From Coniferiporia sulphurascens (lineage: Eukaryota > Basidiomycota > Agaricomycetes > Hymenochaetales > Hymenochaetaceae), in NCBI GenBank assembly GCA_002794785.1, contig NBBA01000016.1, positions 558,001 to 622,000 on the forward strand: DNA of 64,000 nt, given 5' to 3'. Positions 1 through 11,935 of the stretch are shown piece by piece. The notes beneath the pieces were generated by a model. It made no database searches. It saw nothing but the letters and a program-made list of their open reading frames with translations, and was not told the DNA's origin. The position numbers and the translations under genes were made by a program. Positions within the stretch are counted from its first letter, which is position 1, and each line of letters begins with the position of its first letter.

Positions 1-400
1 TGGTCATCGTGTGGACCTTCGCTCGGACTACTAAACCCAGTTTTGTGCCTTCAAGCTATCCGTGTCTGTCACATCGCTTTACTGTCACATGGGCGTTCCC
101 TATGAGAGAAATATATTCATAACAAGCGTATCTGGGCTATTAGTGTAAGAATGATGCTCAGTCCACAATAAAAAGAATGGGACTCATTTATTCAAAACTA
201 TCTGTAAGAATGATGCTACTACTCCTAATCAGATATAAAACATATAAAAGAGACCGTAAGATGCTCACCTCAGTCCACAATAAGAAGAATGGGACTGAGG
301 TGCATGAAGTTTTACATCGGACTATATGCACTATCCTAAAGAGGAACACGCTTACTAAAGTCTGCATTCGGCTGTTTATGTCATCTACTTCCAACAATTA

Positions 401-2536
401 TTACTCGACGCGTCGGACGCGCATTGGAACAGCGTATCCCTCCTCACCCACGATTTTGGGACGAGGTAAGACTGCCGAAATGATATCTACTTTGGTATCC
501 GGCCCGTCGCGCATGTCAAAGACATAGTTACGTACGAGCACAGACAACACGGACTAACGAAAAAGATGAGCACAATTAATGAGCAAAACGCCACGTCAGA
601 AATCTGCTTCACAGATTTGGAAGACGGCGAAAGCATACCTTAAACTCGAACACCGCGAACCCACGCCCAAGGCACGTCCTTGGCCCGTCGATAAACGTTA
701 ACAGGTGGTGATAGCCTTGCAGTTCCTTGGCCTTGGGCATCAGGCCTGCCTCCCCATCCAACCAGCGCTCGGGTTTGAACTCTTTTGCGTCTGCACCCCA
801 GATCGTTTCGGACCTGTTGACTGCTAAAATAGGGACTACGAGCGCTGCCCCGCCTGCGACGGTGATACAATCCAAGGTCTCTCCGGAAGCCGTCATCATC
901 GGGTTGCTCAGCGGGATAATATCGTCATATGCAGCCTGTGGATGCGAGAAAGCAAACGTCACTGTAAGCTCACTATGTATATGACAGAACGTTGAATATC
1001 CGAACCGTCCGATTGGTTTGGCCAACAGGTGAATGCAATCGAAAAGTCTCGCGCATGACACCGTCGAGATAGGGAAGGCCATTAGCGAGCTGTTCAGGCG
1101 ATGGATCACGCCCTGTGAACTCGGAAAGCTCGGCACGTAGCCTGATTTGCTTTTCTGGATGCAGGGCGAGCTCGATGAGTGCCCATGTGAGGCTGACTGT
1201 AATCAATCTCGTCAAAAAAAGGATAGGAAAAAGCGAGACACATAGTGCTAACTGGATGTCGTCTCATAGCCTGCCAGGATTAACACTTTCATCTGAGAAT
1301 AAGATCAGATGAATAGCATGACTCAAAAGGGCAACGCAGTATACCTGCGCCAGGGCTTCGTCTCTCGTGAGCCCTAGCTCCGATCCAGAGCTCTCCGCCT
1401 TGACTGGACGATAGTTAGCGTAGTGGACGACCCAAGGGCCGGATACATACGCAAAGCGCCTATAATAGAGCGACTCGTGTCGCCAAGTTGTCCCGCCTCT
1501 TTCTCCTTGCGGCTCCTTTCCAGCAATGTCTCGGCGATCTCTTCCATGCTGTTATGCAGCTTTAAAGTCATGCGCCGACGTTGTGTCGGGACCTTCGCTA
1601 GAAAGGGCAGTACAGGGCCAAGGAGCGCGAAGATGGTGGAGATGGTGTCAGGTGGGTTCGTGCCAAAGGAGTCGAACATTTCTGCGACGTCCGAGTGCCG
1701 TCCCTCGAGGGTACCAAAGTTGTGGCTAAATCCTGCGATTCCGATGCTGTCAAGCGAGACGCAGTTCATCCTTGAAGCTAATGATCAATTTATATAAAAA
1801 ACATTACTGATGAGCAGCTTACCATTTCTGAACGTTTATGATAACTTCTCCGGAGCTAGAGGATAAGGAGAGCGCATCCCATGCGCTTTTGACCTGGGAG
1901 GAACATATCACTACGGAGGACCTCTCTGGTTTCCTTTATGGACTAACCTTATAAGCAGAGTCGTAGAACACTGGAGTCAAATCACGGACGGCGATGTTGC
2001 TGAAAGCAGGGGTAAGGGTCTTACGCTGCCTAAATTATCTCCGTGAGACTGTTAATCTTGATTCCATCAGAGTTAAATAATCACCGCCTGTGGCTTTCAC
2101 CGTCAGCCCAAAGGAGACCTTTTCCAACCTTTTTTGACGAATTAGAACGCGGTTAGGTACGAGGACAAGTGATGTGTCTTACCACGCTGGCAACGATCTG
2201 TTTGGTAAACTTGCTTTTCACATATCCAAAGGGCTCCTTTGAGTAGAAATGGGCAATGGCTTTCGCATCAGTCAAGACGGTACGACGAGAGCCAAACGGT
2301 CCAGGAATCTGATACACCGGTCCATATTCGTCGGCCCACTGCTCGAAATGGCTGGCGGCGGACAAGCCCATGAACGTCTCTCTGGAGACTCCAAGTAACC
2401 AATTAGACGCAGGTGGACCACGCAACTTGGTCGTCCTTGCGCGAGTGCGAGCAGTCTGAGAGAGTTTGTATAGAGCCCATGACCCGATAATGAGAAAGAG
2501 TATGTCGACTACGTTGATGTCAAAAGGGAGGAACAT
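401..2536 (-). CDS. Cytochrome P450 monooxygenase, multi-exon
   Basis: Heme-thiolate monooxygenase, probably anchored in the ER membrane by an N-terminal hydrophobic helix (VVDILFLIIGSWALYKL, around residues 9-25). Reading the minus strand with GT-AG introns gives, in order: an N-terminal exon (2536 to about 2184); a helix-C region reading GLLWADGESHRRQRKTL across a splice near 2040-2110; a middle exon (about 1770-1460); the I-helix oxygen-activation motif AGYETTS near 1265; the K-helix ExxR as ETFRLHSPV near 1040; PERW near 765; the heme loop FIDGPRTCLGRGFA near 670; and a last exon (about 535-401) ending in RRVE-stop. The start is the first Met before the membrane anchor. All catalytic motifs are present and no stop was found inside the exons I could define, so the gene may be functional. 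Substrate and CYP family cannot be assigned by eye. Confidence 0.85.
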
Positions 2537-3373
2537 GCTGAGGCGGTCAGGCTATATAGATTGTATAGCCTCTGGATGCTTCCTCTAAATACTCTGAGTG
2601 CCCTAAGTTTGATCAAGCGGACTTAATAACCAACTAGCTCAAAATAGATCCGGAGAGATGCGCATTTGTACTATTGGCCGGTAAGGGCGCCGACGCCTGA
2701 TGGTCACACGCTAAATAGAAGTCAGAGTTACTGCGGTGATCATCTAGCGTCATGTAGGCAGTGGTTTGCAGAAAAGTAGGCCTCCCCTCAGACCTCCGTG
2801 ATCAGTAAAGTATATACAGAACGCCCATGTAACTTCGCAGGACGTAAACCAGCTGAATAGCCGTCTTCTTCACGCATTTCGTTATTTGCTTACGTGTAGA
2901 TATGACATAATTTAGAAGCCGCATAATAATTGGCCGGCCCCCGTGCTTGAACTTGAACTTGACCTTGACCATGAAAACTTCGAGTCCCGCGAGTTCAAAT
3001 AGCAGGCACTTATTGAGAAAGCTTCACGCCGAGATCGCAGGCATATTTGGCCTGTTGCGCGTGCCTGACACATACACGGAGGCTCGCTTCGCGCGGTTGA
3101 CGACCACCGGCAGTGCTCGCACGTATACATGTACATAATTCACTCGGAACAAGGCGGATTATCTCGCGCATTCCGCGCTTCCGGAAGGATAAAGAGAGCA
3201 CCTTTTGCGGTACGCATTTCGTATTGAGGTTTCCTCGCTGTTAATCATTCCTTTCCACTACTCGCGCATACCCAAGCATATAAGCCCTTATATAATTTAT
3301 CAATCTGTTACAACGGCATATCACCTTCAACAACAATAAAAGTGGTCATCTTACTATCCTATCCTAACCTCTT
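2537..3373. other. Intergenic region between the two P450 copies
   Basis: No supported gene. It contains a short CTTGAACTTGACC-type low-complexity tract near 2944-2970. Small open frames on both strands near 2912-3201 overlap each other and show no recognisable domain. Confidence 0.5.
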
Positions 3374-3915
3374 ACTAGTACTCTACGCGTCGCACATGCA
3401 TCGGAAAGGCATACCCCTCCTCGCCCGCGAGTTTGGGTCGAGGTAGGATCGTCGTGACCCGTTCGAGCTTCAAGTTGGTGTCAGGTCTGTCGCGCATGGA
3501 GAAGACATAGTTGCGTACGAGCACGGAAGGGACAGACTAGTAGAAATGGAACGGGGAAAGGCAAGATCAGTCAAAAGCAAGGATCACACTAGCCGCTACA
3601 AAAAAAAACGCACCTTAAACTCAGCAACCGCAAACCCGCGCCCAAGGGCTTGAACTCCTTTGCATGCGCTCCCCAGATCGTTTCGGATCTATTGACTGCC
3701 CGGATGGGCACCACGAGTCTCGCCCCACCCGCGATGGTGATACGGTCGACGCTCTTCCCAGAGGCAGTCGTTACAGGTGTACTGAGGGGACGATGTCATC
3801 ATAGCGGCCTATGGCCGTGGAAAAGAAATAAGTAGTTAGCTCAACGTACTGCGCCCGTCTCCACTCGGCGAATGGTTAGGCCGACAGGCGAGTGCAGGCG
3901 AAGCGTCTCGCGGGT
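3374..3915 (-). pseudogene. P450 paralogue remnant lacking the heme-cysteine loop
   Basis: This is a decayed second copy of the neighbouring P450. The C-terminal exon (about 3535-3374) still reads SVLVRNYVFSMRDRPDTN and ends in RRVEY-stop. The preceding exon (about 3820-3615) matches the paralogue through NRSETIWGAHAKEFK and then jumps directly to the sequence after the cysteine, out of frame. A deletion of roughly 100 bp has therefore removed PERW and the heme-binding CxG loop. There is also an in-frame stop shortly after AAYDDIVPSVHL. The upstream (5') part is interrupted at 3915 by a LINE-family insertion, and only a few P450-like bases reappear beyond it. Confidence 0.8.
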
Positions 3916-4812
3916 GAGAGAGAGAGAGAGAGATGAATTTATTGCGCGTGTCATTCTGAAAAGAAAAGTGCATGGCCGAAGGCCATGCCCTAATCCCCTA
4001 TACTACTCTACTAGCCCTGCACTTACTGACTACTAGACTTTCAGAGCCCTGGGGAGGTTGGTCATTCGCTCTTGGGATTGGGGGAGGAAAGCAGGTCCCT
4101 ATACTACTGGGTCACTAAGGTGGTGGTTCACAAAGGGGGGGGGAAGGGGGCAATGAAAATGAGGCCTACAGCTAAATGGTCCAGGTGGGGTTAAACTAGT
4201 TCAGGCAGACCAGTCCACACTACTACAGCAGGAGGGAAGCATGGGTGGGAGCCCTGAGGTGGGGCTGGGTCGAGCATGGGTGCCAGGGCACCTGCTTGGG
4301 GAAGTCTGGGGAAACCGGATGTTGTGAAGCACCATTATGGTGAGTGGGTATGTGTCAGATGGCTGGACAGTGGGAAAAGTAGGAAAGCTGGGTTATCAGG
4401 GGCTGCTGGTCAAGAGGGGGGGGCGGACAGCACACACTTATACCCAGACCAAAAAAAAGGCCCTCATCCCCAGATGTGGTCCACCGATCCAAGAATCCCA
4501 TGAGGGGATGTCCAACACCCACCCTGCACGATGCAGTGGTGGTCAGTACACTTGGTGTGAGGATTTGATCCATTCACATGCTGAGCACCCCTCCCTTCTC
4601 AGGGGGGCTGCGCCATGGGTGGCAAAGGGGAAAAGGCCCCCTCACTGTGACAACCCACAGCAGGCATTAACATCATAGCTGCCCAGGGGAACCCTAGGTA
4701 TGGTTGGGGTAGTGCCTGCAAACCACTCAGGCCCCCTCCCTTAGATGGATACCCCCCTCACAGCACCAAAACCCAAAGGGAGATGGTGGTGGTAAGAGAT
4801 CAAGAAGGGATG
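3916..4812 (-). mobile_element. Short LINE-family insertion with microsatellite tail
   Basis: On the minus strand the element begins CATCCCTTCTTGATCTC, nearly identical to the first bases of the larger LINE at 20891, and ends in ATAAATTCATC followed by a (TC)n run (the plus-strand GA run at 3916-3933). It is flanked by imperfect 14-bp repeats, AGCGTCTCGCGGGT (3902-3915) and AGCATCTCGCAGGT (4813-4826), which I read as an aged target-site duplication within P450 sequence. No reverse transcriptase is visible, so it is probably a non-autonomous or internally deleted copy. Confidence 0.65.
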
Positions 4813-4826
4813 AGCATCTCGCAGGT

Positions 4827-5314
4827 AATGCTGTCGAGTATTTGCTAGGATACATTAATATTCCTCTCAAAGGGTGACAAAAGAGTGACAAAATGCGATA
4901 CAATTTTAAACTCCGATTTATACTGGTGCATGCAGGCCAAGTCGTGCCTAGCCTGTGCCGAAGCTATTTAGATCGGAGTCTAAATACCACAGTGACGTTC
5001 TGTGACAGAAACTTTGCAAGAGGGGGCACCTCTGCCCCGGACATTTGTGCAAAATTAAAACATCTCGAAATTTTTTCCAAGAGGCGTGAAAATATGACCA
5101 TTTTACACATACACAATTTCAAGGGCTAAAAATGAGTTTGAGCGACAGCAGGAGCAAAAAACTGAAAGTTTGCAACGGGGCTCGGGTCACACGATAGTAG
5201 AATCTGAATCGATTCTTCGGCATCGCAGTGTTTTCTCCCCACGCTCCATGCCTCCCTCCCTGTAACTCCCCGAACTTGGTCTAGTCTGATTCTTCCTGGA
5301 AATACATCGTCACT
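4827..5314. promoter_or_regulatory. Upstream region of array copy A
   Basis: No gene seen. A short inverted repeat (AAACTCCGATTTA near 4909 and TAGATCGGAGTCTAAA near 4969) lies here. The last 120 bp resemble the pyrimidine-rich leader that precedes the ATG in most array copies (TTCTTCGG..CTCCCC), so the core promoter of copy A is probably within 5180-5314. Confidence 0.4.
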
Positions 5315-8077
5315 ATGAGTGAAACAGAAAAGGCACAAGGCGGACCGGAGCATCCCGGTAAGTGTCTTCTTTGAGCACGTCTCGTTGTCCTAGAATTCAG
5401 ACAACAAAAGTGTGTGTTGGCGGGAGCGGAAAGCCTGACTTGACAATGGAGGAGCAAGACTTCCTCAAGATGCTTTGTAGAGTGCTTCCAAAGCTGGTTA
5501 GTGGACTCGAGAAGCCGACTAGTACTGATGGTTGTAAGTTCGGCCAACCCTGCGGTCGTTCGCCGGGTCAATCACCGATTACTTTTGGCAATCTCTAGCT
5601 TCACTATCGCTTGATCAGGAGCCGATATCAAGTCCAGATAAAGGTCTGCTGTAACTCACACATAAGATGTTATCGAACCAAACTTTCTTTTGCAGAAGTC
5701 CAGGAAGGAATTGATACAGACATAGGCCGACAGGAGCAGCTTTCCAAAGCCCGTGAGTAATCTGCTTGTGATTTTTGCCACTGTATGCACCCGAGAAGTG
5801 CGACGCTTGACCTTTAGTACACATATCTTTGCAGGTGAACAGTACTGGGAGTAAGTGCCCCTGTGGAGAACTATTCGTCGACACTGAGCTTATGTGCACT
5901 CCCAGGGCTTATCTGGCCTTGCATGAAACAGTACGTCGAAGGGGTTCACACATGATGCTTTCTAAGCCCCTTTTTCTCTCTATCGCAGTTTCAGAAGTTC
6001 AAGGATATCGAAAGCAGGATCCGCACAGTTGAAGGTGGCGTGCAGCTGATGGATTCACTCGTGGAACTACGAGATGCAATCAGATATGGCTACCGTGACT
6101 TTTGGAGTAAGTCTGAGGTCCTTTTTAGTGTCCGTGGTCACACGGGCTTTTTCTGTAACTCATGGAATGCGGGCAGTTATACCCGGCGATCAACACACAA
6201 GGTTGAACTCAATTGAAAATGCAAGCGCCACGCTATTCAGGATATTTAAAAATCTCGGGGAGGATGTTTTTAAAGAAATACACCTCGCACCGCTCCGCGA
6301 ACTTTATCGTTTTTGCATTGTGGGTTCAGAATTTGGATTCTGATCCAACATTCATTAATGCGTATCGGCTGTCTTATAAAAAGGACAAACCTCGTGGTTC
6401 TCACAGTGGGTTGAACATACGTTAGACAAGTCCTTCTACACTCTTATTGAAGGTTTTCTCGTCCGTTGGACACTTTAGGTATGGCAGATAAAGAAGATAT
6501 TGAAATGCGTCTGTCCCTCAGCAGACACATAGACGACATCACCTGGGGCCTGTCGGAACTTTTCGAGTCATGTGAGAGCAATAGTCTGGCCGTCCGTTCG
6601 AAACTACCTAATGCTCCACGATTCGTCACCTTCTCCGTTCGAAGCATTCCCTGTATTTCTAAAAACGCGAGAGAATGCTCAGAGAATAAATTACAATAAT
6701 ATGTTAACCGCTGGAACATTTTTCTCCGCAGTCACGGCAACAACTCTCCAACTCTCTTACGCTTATAACACGAACACACGCGCGTCGCTTGGAGTCACAG
6801 TCAATACATTATGGTTTGTAGCGCTCGTGTTTAGCACGGCGTCCAGCCTGAACAGTCTTGTCGGGCTCACGTGGTACCAGAAGTGAGTCCTTTTTCCAAT
6901 CCTGTTCTGTATTTTTCATATTTTTGTTCCATGGCAAAGGGGAGCTGACGCTATGCATTTGCTTATTTGCACAGGATACGACGGAACCATTTATTGCCAG
7001 ATTGGGTGAAGTTGTGGGTCGAATATGGACCGACGGTCTCGCTTGCCGTCGCATCTGCAACATTCTCCATCGGATTATGTCTCTTCGCATTCTCATCTTC
7101 GCAAGTGCGTGTATAACCTGCTCCGTCCAGTGGGAGCTAGCGATGTATGTATGCGCTGACCGTTGTCGCACTTCTTTGTCATCCACACATTTTGTTATGG
7201 TCCCCGGCTTTCCTGACTTGGTGTGGTGTAAATTGCACACGACTCCTTGCACAATGCGCTCTAGCACACTGTCACTTCGACCCTAACGGTGACCTTCACC
7301 GCCGCACACGCCGCGGCGCTCTTCGTACCCCTGTGTCTGTACAGCCCGAATCCGCTTAGTCGCTTCCTTTTGAACCTTTTCAGCTATTGTAACTTGAAAA
7401 AGGTCTGGTATCTGCGCAATGTTCCAAGGCAGGACTGGATTCTTGTGGCAGAATTTATGGACGATAAAGACTGGTCCAGGGCGAATGTCATCGACGCTCT
7501 ACGCTACATCGAGGCGGAACGGGTAGACGAAAGGGGGGCAGAATCAGATACAGGGTCTGCCGCAGTCACGTCGTCTACGGAAAATACTGCCAGTGGTCCT
7601 GAGTCAAATTCGAGCCCGATCGCACTGGTTAAAGGGAGTATGAAACTCGCGTGGACGTTTGCACTCTCATTTGCGCACTCCACTGTTGCCATCACCCGTT
7701 GGACAGATTGGCTGACGCTTCGTCTGCGCAAGACCCGCACCACCGACGGGCCCAGTGACATGGAACTGGTACAAGAGGCGGACGAGAAGGTGGATACGCT
7801 GAGCAGACTTGAGAGTGACATCTGGCAAAACCCCATAGTAACAGGGGGCCGGGACCCTGCACCATTACAGAGGCCACGAACACCGATTCTCGATGCTACT
7901 AATCCAGACGGTGCAGGGCCTACTGCCAAGGTACTGGGTAAAGAATTCGGGAACAGTTTAGACGATCTTTCGGTCCCGGAGTCGGCGAAAGGGCCTACCG
8001 CGGCCGCATCGTTTACAGCAGATCCTTTTCCTAACCCGAGTTTGAGTCCGATGGTCCAAATTCGGACAACGGCCTAG
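5315..8077 (+). CDS. Array copy A: multi-exon four-TM membrane protein
   Basis: First member of the tandem family. The start is ATGAGTGAAACAG at 5315 in a CACT-ATG context, followed by a GTAAGT donor after 43 nt. Exon 2 encodes KPDLTMEEQDFLKMLCRVL. The membrane core is TM exon 6702-6883 (ATFFSAVTATTLQLSYAY type, two helices), exon 6975-7111 (third helix, SLAVASATFSIGLCLFAF) and the start of the last exon at about 7264 (fourth helix, AAHAAALFVPLCLYS). The tail is rich in Ser, Thr, Pro and acidic residues. A single-base loss near 8050 relative to the paralogues shifts the frame, so translation stops at 8077. The lost tail is still recognisable to about 8250. N-terminal type a, middle type x, C-terminal type I. 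Function unknown; possibly expressed with a shortened tail. Confidence 0.7.
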
Positions 8078-8250
8078 AGAACGGATCGATGCAGGTGGAG
8101 AGCACTTGTGGGAGGCGTAACACATCGCAGAAAGAAGGGCCGGGACCCTCCTTTGATTATTCCATACGGGAAGGTGTAGAAGCACACGACAATGGTGTGT
8201 CTAATTCTGCTTCCGAAGCTCAGCGCGAGCGCGAGGGAATCGTAGAGTAG

Positions 8251-9053
8251 GGCCATTCATCTTCAGATTCTGGAACTCCAGACAATTTCAAATAACTAGG
8301 AATAGATGGATCAGGATGGCTATCGACGGAGGAGTAGTGCAAGGACTTGTGACGTTAGACCGGGGGACTTTTCTATTTTTTCTGGGCTTGATCCTTGGCA
8401 CACAGGCTTGACAGCGACTGCACCGTCTGATTAACTCCTTATGATCCACCGTCACTGAGATGGTTTAGTATCCATGGGCTGATTTTAACTCATGCAAGTG
8501 CCTTGCCTACTGACATCAGTCAAAAAATGGCTTGTGCTGAGCTTGGAAAATGATAGTCAGCTCCTAAATAAGAAAAGCCTGATATACAGTAGATATCGAA
8601 AGGTGGGTCTGAACCGACGGTGCCGAGTGCGGGATGGACTTTCCAACGGCCATCGGGAATCGTGTGGACCTTCGAGCCTTCGAGGGTCGTCCTTCTCCAG
8701 ACGTTGGAAGCCTAGATATTCTCAAATGATCGGAATTGAGTGGGTCAGGATAGCCAGCAGAAGGGGTATATATAGAGAGCATGAAGCTCCTGGATTCACC
8801 GAGGAAGGACGTGGTGAGGGGATCAGGGAAACATATTGAGAGATATGTTATTTGGTGGTATGCGTCGGAGTTTCAATTTGTAATATGTTCTCACATTATC
8901 GGCTAATATCATTCTAAGAATTTTCTACTTTTATCAATCCGCGAAACGTGCCAAAGGATTAGTTTGCAAGAAGACACTATTGTTTTCTTTCCGCCCACGC
9001 CCAACACCTCACTCGCTTAGTCTAATCTGGTGTTTTATGCACACACCTTCACC
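8251..9053. promoter_or_regulatory. Spacer and promoter block between copies A and B
   Basis: No gene. Around 8455-8650 lies a block repeated upstream of other copies (subtitle ending in CGACGGTGCCGAGTGCGGGA; compare about 24230, 36110, 39590 and 60970), so each duplicated unit carries its own 5' flank. Confidence 0.5.
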
Positions 9054-11935
9054 ATGGGTGAAGCAGAAAAAGCACAGGGCGGATCAGGGCGGCCCGGTAA
9101 GTCTTCCCTTTGGTAGTTCGGTTCGCTATCGCAAATTTCAGACGAGCAAAGTGAACGATAGCGAGCACGAAAAGCCCGACTTGACAACGGAGGAACAAGA
9201 CTTCCTGAGGATGCTTTGTAGAGTGCTTCCAAAGCTGGTTAGCGGGCTCGAGATGGCCGCTGGTGACCGTAAGTTCACGCATCTCTCGACGAGTCTATGT
9301 CAATCACTGATTACTTGTGGCCTTACCTAGCCTCACCATTGTCGAAGTCGACAGCAAGTCCAGATAAGAAGGGTGAAAAATGGCTCGCACATCGGTCATC
9401 AATGAGCCAACCGTCTTTTACTGAAATCCAGGAAGAAGAAGACCAAGAAGAGCAGCGTCTTAAAGCTCGTGAGTAAACTCTTTGTGACCGTTGCCATCGT
9501 TTGGATCCGAAAAGTGTGGCGCCTAACTTATATACGCATCCGCAGTTCATCAATACTTTATGTAAGTGCCCTCAAGGAGAACTCCTCGCTGACACAAAGT
9601 TCACGTGCATTCCAGGAATAGACGGGGCTTGTATGGTATAGTACGTCACCAAAGAGGTACATACGTGATGATGTCTAAGCCCCCTTTTCCCGCTGCAGAT
9701 CGAGAAGTTCAAAAAAATAGAGAACAGGGTCCGCACTGTTGAAGGCGGCACGCAGTTGATAGATGCGCTCGTGGAACTGGGAGAAGTAGCGGGGAAATGT
9801 AAGTTCGCGCGGTGTCTTTGGTCACACAGACTTCTTCTGGAACTCATGAGAGGATAGCGGACATAGCCGTCGATATACGCGAAATGTTGAACTCATTTAA
9901 GAGTGCTAGCGACATGCTGATCGAAGCATTTAAAAGGCTTGGGGAAGATCTTTTTAGAGAAAAGCACCTCGCACCGCTCCACGAACTTAAATTGCTTTGC
10001 TGGGTAAGTGCAGAATGGTTTTTGGGTTATAAACTAAACACTCATTGATGCATATTGGCTATCTCATAAAAAGGGCAAACTTCGAGATACTCGTAGTGGG
10101 TCGGACATCTATTCACCCGATTCCCTTGATTCACATTCATGATTTTCTTGTTCTACAGGACGTTCAATGACGGACGAGGAAAAGACTGAAGTTATTCTGT
10201 CCCTCAGCAAACACATAGTCTACGTTACACAGAGCCTGTCGGAAGTTTTCGAGTCGGGTGAGAGCAAGGGTCCAGCCGTTATTTTATACTGCCTCATGTT
10301 CCACAACTTACCATCTTCCCCGTTCCAAGCAATACCTGTATTTCTGGAAGCGCGAGAGAAGGCTCAGAGCATAGATTACAACAATATGTTGACTGCTGCA
10401 ACGTTCTTCTCCGCTGTCACCGCGACGACCTTGCAACTATCATATGCTTATAACACGAACCCACAAGCGTCATTCGGGGTCGCAGTCAATACATTATGGT
10501 TCGTAGCGCTCGTGTTCAGCACGGCATCTAGTCTCAACAGTCTTGTCGGGCTCACATGGTACCAGAAGTCAGTTTCATTTCTTATCCTGTTCCATACTTT
10601 TCGAAGCTTCGTTCCATGGTAAAAGAGAGCTAACGCCGTGCAATTGCTTATGTGCACAGGATTCGACGGAACCAATTATTACCGGACTGGGCGAGGCTGT
10701 GGGTTGAGGATGGACCAATTATCTCGCTCGCCATCGCATCTGCATCATTCTCCGTCGGACTATGTCTCTTTGCATTCTCATCCTCGCAGGTACGTATCTA
10801 TCCCGCACCGTCCATTGAGAGCCGGCGGCGTATGTATTCGCTGATTGCTGGCGCCTTTCCTCACGTATTTCACTATGGTCCGCGATTGGATATGGACTAA
10901 ATCGCACACGACACCTTGCGCAATGCTCTCCAGCACACCATCACCTCGGCGCTAACGGCAACCTTCACTGCCGCACACGCCGTTGCGCTCTTTGTACCCT
11001 TGTGCATTTACAGTCCAAACAAACATCGAGCTACGCGAGCCCTCATTGTGTTCCATGCTCTGCTGCTGCTCATTCCGTATTTGATCGTCGCATACATCAA
11101 GTCGTTCATCAAATACATCAGGAGAAAGGCCTACGAATACCTTTTCAAAAAGGCGTCTGAAGTAGGAACTGAACGCGATGCTTCTTCCTCGTCTACAAGA
11201 GGTGCTAGTCCTAACTCGAGTCCGACCCCGATCGGGATTAAAGAAAATACCAAAATGTCTCTTATATTTGTGCGCTTGTCCGCGCACTCTGTCGTTGCGT
11301 GGCTCTTTACCTGCTTTCTGACGCTTTATCTGCACAGGACCTGTGCTGCCGAGGAGTCCGATAACATAGAGCGGACTCACGAACCAAGCGAGAGGGTGGC
11401 TCTGCTGAGTCGACTGGAGTTTGAGATCGAGTCCCAGGGTGACCTTGGTAAGCCGTGTATACAAAAACCCATCGTGACAGAGGATCAGGATATCGTGCTA
11501 TCCGATTGGCCACGAATTTTGACTCCTGATGTTACCGATCTCGACGAGGATGCAGGACATACTACCAAGGGGACGGGTAAGGAAGTAGTACGCGGTTCTG
11601 CCACTCGTCCGACTCCGGAGTCCACAAGAGGGCCTACTGCGGCCGCATCGTCTACGGCAGATCCTGCTCCTGGCCCGGGTTCAAGCCCGACGGTTCAAAA
11701 TTCGGACGACAGCTTTGAGAATGGCCTGAGGCAAGAGACGGAAGCTCTTGGGAGGTCGAACACATCGCAGGAAGAGGAACCGAGACCCTCCTTCGATCCT
11801 TTCGCGCAAGAAGGTATCGAAGCACATAATATTAACGCGCCTAATCCTACCTTTAAAGTTGGGCGTAAAAGCAGGGTAGCCTTCGAGGAGGGCAGTCCTT
11901 CTACAAATATTGGAAACACTGGTAATCTCAAATGA
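9054..11935 (+). CDS. Array copy B: multi-exon membrane protein, long type II tail
   Basis: The start ATGGGTGAAGCAG is at 9054; exon 1 is 9054-9096 and exon 2 is 9152-9268 (KPDLTTEEQDFLRMLCRVL), with GTAAGT donors. The TM exon 10386-10568, exon 10661-10790 and the last exon (about 10931-11935) give four predicted helices. After the fourth helix, this copy has an extra hydrophobic stretch (ALLLLIPYLIVAYI) instead of the YLRNVPRQDR block of most copies, so it may have a fifth membrane segment. The tail ends GNTGNLK-stop, the family's usual terminus, and no lesion was found. The intron before the TM exon happens to be open in frame. N-type a, middle x, C-type II. Closest tail match is pseudogene E. 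Confidence 0.75.

Noticed and set aside
4276..4678. Plus-strand frames of 75 and 113 codons
   Set aside because: They lie inside the minus-strand LINE-family insert and show no protein similarity.
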